Below are positions 34,581-38,320 of a stretch of 38,320 nt of DNA, piece after piece. The DNA comes from Pirellulales bacterium. Lineage in GTDB: Bacteria > Planctomycetota > Planctomycetia > Pirellulales > JAEUIK01. Position 1 is the first letter of the stretch. Each line of letters opens with the position of its first letter. The stretch covers positions 1 through 38,320 of the forward strand of contig JAIESQ010000040.1 of assembly GCA_019745975.1 (NCBI GenBank). Direction: 5' to 3'. The notes under the pieces are model-generated. The model was not told the DNA's origin. It saw nothing but the letters and a program-made list of their open reading frames with translations, and made no database searches. A program made the position numbers and the translations under genes.

Positions 34581-34964
34581 TCATTTGGCTGGCCGCAACT
34601 TCAGTCGCTTCACTTCGCGTCGCGGTTCGACCACGGCCCACGCGGCTTTCCAGGAGAGGAAGGCGGCGAGTGCCAATAGCGGATACCTCAATTGCGGCGC
34701 TAGCGTTTTCTCCCACGCACGACGAGAGTCATGCGGTGTCTGATAGCCGTGACGAAATGGAGGTGGTTCGCCGTTTCGCACCTTCACTTCGGGGCCATAG
34801 GCAATCGGAGCACCCGGCGGAACTTCCAATACTTGACGGTAATACGTGACCGGTCTTTCTTCGAGAAAGGGCGGTAGAGACTTCCCCCAGGCCGCGATCG
34901 CGGTCAGTATCAGCACCGTCGAGAGCCGGAATCTGAACGAGCGGAGTTTCGGCTTCTCGTTCAT
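34581..34964 (-). CDS. small membrane protein, function unknown
   Basis: 127 residues from ATG 34964. Two hydrophobic segments are visible: STVLILTAIAAWG near the N-terminus, preceded by the basic SFRFR start typical of small planctomycete membrane proteins, and YPLLALAAFLSWKAAWAVV near the C-terminus. Between them is a soluble, Pro/Tyr-containing loop (ERPVTYYRQVLEVPPGAPIA). The tail is basic (EPRREVKRLKLRPAK). The open frame extends upstream to 35150, but that extension is made of repeat B sequence and intergenic DNA and so is not counted. I recognise no family. It lies between the RAYT gene and a terminator. Confidence 0.6.
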   Translation of the reverse strand: MNEKPKLRSFRFRLSTVLILTAIAAWGKSLPPFLEERPVTYYRQVLEVPPGAPIAYGPEVKVRNGEPPPFRHGYQTPHDSRRAWEKTLAPQLRYPLLALAAFLSWKAAWAVVEPRREVKRLKLRPAK

Positions 34965-35067
34965 AGCTAGATTCTGCCGCGCGGAAATCGAGGCGTCGAA
35001 TTGGCCAATGATCGAGGGGGCGGCAGAATCGCGTTGCCTGCACGTTGATCGTAGCTGGTTTGGTATT

Positions 35068-35097
35068 GGGTGCCACTGCTGGCTTGTCCAGCAGTGC
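35068..35097. repeat. family B palindrome, left flank of RAYT
   Basis: Intact 30-base copy, GGGTGCCACTGCTGG, then CTTGT and CCAGCAGTGC. It is 39 bases from the end of the RAYT gene and is the exact reverse complement of the copy at 35747-35776, so the gene is bracketed by inverted identical repeats. Confidence 0.9.
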
Positions 35098-35136
35098 GGC
35101 ATTTCGGCCAATCGAAACAGGTCGATTCCCACTCGA

Positions 35137-35724
35137 CTAATCGAAGACATGCGGCGGCAATCGTGGCAATCTGGGAAGCGGCGAATCGACGGCCCCTTCC
35201 GGGTCGCGAAACCAGCGCGCGCTCGACCACGGCCAGTCTTCCGCTCGGCCGCTGAGTCGGCGTCGCGTCGGGTTCTGATGGACGTAGTCGATCGCTTGGA
35301 GCAGCGCGTCGCCGCTGGTCAAATTGCGATCGTAGCCCGGCCCTTCCTGCCAGAACCGAAACACGGTGACGCCCAGGCGTTGTTGAATCGTCAGCTTCTT
35401 GAGCAGTGCGCTCCGACGCTCGACGAGCTGTTGCTTGATGCGGTAGGAGACCGGCCGCTTGATCGCGCGCAGCACGGCTTGCATCGGGGCAGCATCGCTC
35501 TCGGGCCAGACAATCAAATGAACATGCTCAGGCATGTAAACGAAGGCTGCCAGGCGATAGTCGTGCCTCGCCAGCGCGCGGTCGATGCTCTGAGACAAGA
35601 GAGTTCGCCACGTGTCGTTCGTGAGCAATGGTCGCCGGCCGAAGCACGAAAACGTCAGCTCGCGCACGTCGGCGCGAATGTCGAAATGCTTGACCTGCTT
35701 GCGATGCCGACCATCAAGTCCCAT
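35137..35724 (-). CDS. REP-associated tyrosine transposase (RAYT, Y1/IS200-like)
   Basis: 195 residues. Member of the Y1 transposase superfamily with the RAYT signature: the metal-binding HUH motif H67-V-H69 in YMPEHVHLIVWP, the probable catalytic tyrosine Y131 in FWQEGPGYDRNL, and the closing YVHQNPTRRRL and EDWPWSSARW blocks. RAYTs are single-copy transposases that act on REP/REPIN palindromes rather than on their own insertion-sequence ends. The start is placed at ATG 35724, since the longer frame to 35826 runs through a family B repeat and its flank. The gene lies between inverted identical family B copies (35068-35097, 35747-35776). Frame and motifs are intact, so it may be active; activity itself is not shown. 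Confidence 0.9.
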   Translation of the reverse strand: MGLDGRHRKQVKHFDIRADVRELTFSCFGRRPLLTNDTWRTLLSQSIDRALARHDYRLAAFVYMPEHVHLIVWPESDAAPMQAVLRAIKRPVSYRIKQQLVERRSALLKKLTIQQRLGVTVFRFWQEGPGYDRNLTSGDALLQAIDYVHQNPTRRRLSGRAEDWPWSSARWFRDPEGAVDSPLPRLPRLPPHVFD

Positions 35725-35746
35725 GCCGCCGAACGTAAACTGACGG

Positions 35747-36117
<371 letters not shown>

Positions 36118-37920
36118 ATGGAACCCACAGGCAGGGCCTCGCCTGAACGCGCGCCCGCATCTGAGGGCGCTGCGTCGCCGCCACCACTACCCCACATCGA
36201 CACGGCGCGGCCGATCCCGCCGCGCCCTTCGCCGGCCGACGAGTCGCTGCGCCACTTGCTGCGCTTCGTCTACACGCACAACCCGTTCTATGTGATCAGC
36301 GCGGCCTGCGTCTTCTATGGGCTGCGCGTCACGTTCGATCAGCGTCAAGGCGAGCTCGACACGTTCGCGCTGTTGGCGGCGCTGGCCGCTTACACGCTGC
36401 TCTTGGCTGTGACGGCTTGGGCCATTGTGCGCTGGGGAGGTGTGTGGCAAGACGCCCGCAGTTTGCTGGTGCTGGTCGTCGTTTCGTTGTTGTCGATGTC
36501 GATGACGTTCGACGATCGGCTAGTCCTACATCGCTCGGCGGCCAGCGCGTGCTTTTTGCTCGGCCTGGCATTCGCCTCGCTGCTCAGCGAAACGCTGCTG
36601 CGCGTGCTAGGGATGAGATTGCCTTGGTTGTATCGAGTCCCCTACCACTTGTTCCTCGGCTTGTTCTTTCTGTATCCGCTGTGGTTGGCGTCGGTCGATC
36701 CCTTGGCTGCCGATCCAAGTACCGGAGAGTTCGACTTGCGCGTGCGGCTCATCGGCTTTCCGCTCATCGCGGGTCTGCTCGTGCTTACGCTCTGGCCCGC
36801 CGTGCGCTTAGGACCTTGGTACGTGCGCGCCAACGGCACTCCCTGGGACTGGCCCTTGTACCCTGGCGTGCTCTTTGGCCTGCTGGCGTTCGGCGCTGGC
36901 GTGCGCGCGCATTGCCTGACGATTTCGTTCGACCTGGTGCCGGGTTCGAGCGGCATCTTCGATTGGTACTTCGTCGTGCCGGTGCTATTGGCTTGCGCCG
37001 TGCTGCTGCTGGAAGCCAGCGTGGCGTCGCGAAACTTGCTGGCCTGTCACGTGGCAATAGCAGCTCCCGCGTTACTCGTGTATCTGGCCATCCCCAGCGC
37101 AGACCTGCCGGCCGTGGCGGCGGATTTTCTCGGCCAGTTGACCGATAAGTTCGGATCGCCGCTGTACTGGACGACGATGGCCGTGGTTGTCTACTACGCG
37201 GTGGCGGCCCTGCGCGAGTTGCCGCTCGCGCTACACGGCCTGATCGCCGCATCGTTGTTGGCGACCGTCGTTGGTCACGACACGAGCGACTTCTACACAC
37301 TCGTCGCGCCGCGAGTGGCGGCGCTGCTGCCGTTGTTGGTCGTCGTCGGGTGGCTCGCCTGGCGCAACGCTAGCTCGCGGCGTGTCTTTGTGCTAGCCGC
37401 GGTCGTCCTCAGTTGGTTGACCGTTTGGTTTTGGGATACCGAGTTCGCGAGGTTCGGCCTGGCGATCCCGCTGCACCTGGCGTGGCTGGTGGCGGTCGCC
37501 ATCGCGGCGCGTTACCGCGATCCCTTTGCCCGCGTACTGCGGTATGCAAGCGCCACCGCGCTGGTGTGCGCGGCAGTGCTCGCGGTCGGCGGGCGTGAGC
37601 CGCTGTTCCCAGATTTGGGTCACCTGGCACGACTAGGCTATTTGGCGCTAGTGATCGCGGCGGCTCTGCTGACCGCGCTGGCGACGCGCCGCCGCGTTTA
37701 CCTGACCGCGGGGCTGGTGAATTTCGCTCTACTCGTCGTAGCCACGTCGGTCGAGCTCTACGAAATCTTGCGCTGGCGTGTCGAGGGGCTCAAGCCATTG
37801 CTCTGGGGGCTGGCGTTCTTCGTGCTGGCGGTGGTGATCAGCCTGGCAGAAGGAGGTGTGTGGCAATCGATGTCAGCCTGGGCCGCGCGCTTTGGGCTGC
37901 TGCGCGGGCCGGATGGTTGA
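36118..37920 (+). CDS. large polytopic membrane protein, function unknown
   Basis: 600 residues, most of them in hydrophobic helices; a dozen or more transmembrane segments can be seen (for example TFALLAALAAYTLLLAVTAW, LLVLVVVSLLSMSM, LIGFPLIAGLLVLTLWPAV, YWTTMAVVVYYAVAAL, YLALVIAAALLTALAT and GLAFFVLAVVISLAEGG). The N-terminal 50 residues are soluble and Pro-rich (PPPLPHIDTARPIPPRPSPA), then the membrane part begins at VYTHNPFYVISAACVFYGLR. No transporter, glycosyltransferase or oligosaccharide ligase motif was recognised. The start is ATG 36118 with AGGGAG seven bases upstream. A hairpin terminator follows at 38018. It stands alone on its strand. Confidence 0.85.
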   Translation: MEPTGRASPERAPASEGAASPPPLPHIDTARPIPPRPSPADESLRHLLRFVYTHNPFYVISAACVFYGLRVTFDQRQGELDTFALLAALAAYTLLLAVTAWAIVRWGGVWQDARSLLVLVVVSLLSMSMTFDDRLVLHRSAASACFLLGLAFASLLSETLLRVLGMRLPWLYRVPYHLFLGLFFLYPLWLASVDPLAADPSTGEFDLRVRLIGFPLIAGLLVLTLWPAVRLGPWYVRANGTPWDWPLYPGVLFGLLAFGAGVRAHCLTISFDLVPGSSGIFDWYFVVPVLLACAVLLLEASVASRNLLACHVAIAAPALLVYLAIPSADLPAVAADFLGQLTDKFGSPLYWTTMAVVVYYAVAALRELPLALHGLIAASLLATVVGHDTSDFYTLVAPRVAALLPLLVVVGWLAWRNASSRRVFVLAAVVLSWLTVWFWDTEFARFGLAIPLHLAWLVAVAIAARYRDPFARVLRYASATALVCAAVLAVGGREPLFPDLGHLARLGYLALVIAAALLTALATRRRVYLTAGLVNFALLVVATSVELYEILRWRVEGLKPLLWGLAFFVLAVVISLAEGGVWQSMSAWAARFGLLRGPDG

Positions 37921-37930
37921 CGATTCGCGC

Positions 37931-37965
37931 CGGGACCGCGGATTTCACGGATTGCACAGATGAGA
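37931..37965. repeat. decayed genomic repeat fragment (tentative)
   Basis: GGGACCGCGGATTTCACGGA followed by TTGCACAGATGAG, with a further TCTGCATCCTCTGCG at 37991-38005. The alternation of GCGGAT, ACGGAT and ACAGAT resembles a dispersed repeat I associate with several environmental bacterial genomes. Only one weak copy is seen here, so this is a low-confidence note. Confidence 0.3.
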
Positions 37966-38017
37966 AATTGTTGTCGCGTCCGCTAGCTAATCTGCATCCT
38001 CTGCGAATTCCGGTGCG

Positions 38018-38040
38018 CCAGGCAAAGCCTGGTTGTTCTT
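38018..38040 (+). terminator. probable Rho-independent terminator
   Basis: CCAGGC, AAA loop, GCCTGG, followed by TTGTTCTT. It lies 98 bases after the stop of the polytopic membrane protein gene and 57 bases upstream of the group II intron start. Confidence 0.55.
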
Positions 38041-38096
38041 GTCAGTTGAAAGGTACTGATCATGGCACTTGCTCGTTCACCATGAAGTCGAGCGGC

Positions 38097-38320
38097 GTGC
38101 GGCAGGGCGACCGGCCGTGCGAAGCCCGCCAGCGACGACGATGTCAGCCGTAATGCGCAAGCGTGAACCCGATTCGGCCTCGTTACAAGCGTGAGAGTGG
38201 CCAGCCGCCCGGATTCGGTGAAGCCTGACGCCGACCGCCAAGTAACGAGCACGTGCAGCGGTCGGGCTCTCCGGGGTGGTTGGGGACAGCGGGCATCGAC
38301 AGAACAACCAGGAACCTGGG
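38097..38320 (+). mobile_element. 5' part of a group II intron (domain I), cut by the window edge
   Basis: The sequence from 38097 starts with GTGCGG, fitting the conserved GUGYG 5' end of group II introns. It is then rich in short phrases typical of domain I of bacterial group II introns: CGTGCGAAGCCCGCCAGCGA, AAGCGTGAGAGTGGCCAGCC, ATTCGGTGAAGCCTGACG, AAGTAACGAGCACGTGCAGC and the closing AACAACCAGGAACCTGGG. No protein is coded in it, as expected for domain I; the reverse transcriptase/maturase and domains V-VI would lie beyond the right edge. The 5' exon ends at CGAGCGGC; an EBS1 match could not be assigned with confidence. The class is not decided. The call rests on motif memory, not on a covariance search. 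Confidence 0.72.

Noticed and set aside
34965-35150. N-terminal extension of the small membrane protein
   Set aside because: The stretch is the translated family B repeat plus intergenic DNA and overlaps the end of the RAYT gene; the typical membrane-protein start begins at ATG 34964.

Overview
The window looks like a stretch of planctomycete chromosome, probably of the Pirellulales type. It is GC-rich and carries several family signatures typical of that phylum: a PSCyt1-DUF1549-DUF1553 gene followed by a DUF1501 gene with a Tat signal, a secreted protein with an LEPR-XLL-type N-terminus, small membrane proteins with an Arg/Phe/Leu-rich transmembrane start, a double-length UvrA, and many secreted enzymes. 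No rRNA, tRNA or CRISPR array was recognised. The assignment is inferred from protein families, not from a marker gene.

Layout, left to right. (1) 2-592: methyltransferase, probably cut by the left edge; convergent with thiC (1066-2469, minus). The gap between them holds a cluster of palindromic REP/REPIN-like repeats. (2) 2841-8968: three exported plus-strand proteins in a row: a HExxHxxGxxH zinc metalloprotease, an S15/CocE-type serine hydrolase and a PQQ-type beta-propeller. (3) 9098-13314, minus: DUF1549/DUF1553 cytochrome-like protein followed by DUF1501 protein, separated by a REPIN. (4) 13561-13920: small basic protein with its own promoter and terminator, facing the end of a very large membrane-anchored alpha-2-macroglobulin-like protein (14071-20229, minus). 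(5) 20503-25907, plus: a membrane protein with leucine-rich repeats, a rhomboid protease and a G8-domain/beta-helix surface protein behind a good sigma-70-like promoter. (6) 25916-33241, minus: a 2441-residue tandem UvrA-UvrA fusion with an extra C-terminal region that is internally duplicated. (7) 33480-35724, minus: a DUF2726 nuclease-like protein, a small membrane protein and a REP-associated tyrosine transposase (RAYT). (8) 36118-37920: a large polytopic membrane protein. From about 38097 to the right edge is what looks like the 5' part of a group II intron.

The most interesting connected story is the small palindromic repeats and the RAYT. Three repeat families are visible. Family A has a GTAG tetranucleotide followed by a perfect hairpin, usually as inverted pairs (REPIN architecture). 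Family B is a 30-base palindrome with exact or near-exact copies across the window. Family C is seen once. The RAYT gene lies between two inverted, identical family B copies. One further B copy sits inside the uvrA reading frame and is translated as exactly ten extra codons. The link between the RAYT and family B is inferred from position; no activity is shown.

The second story is the UvrA fusion. Four Walker A motifs in one chain would make an intramolecular version of the normal UvrA dimer, and its roughly 335-residue tail contains two copies of an unrecognised W/N-rich module.
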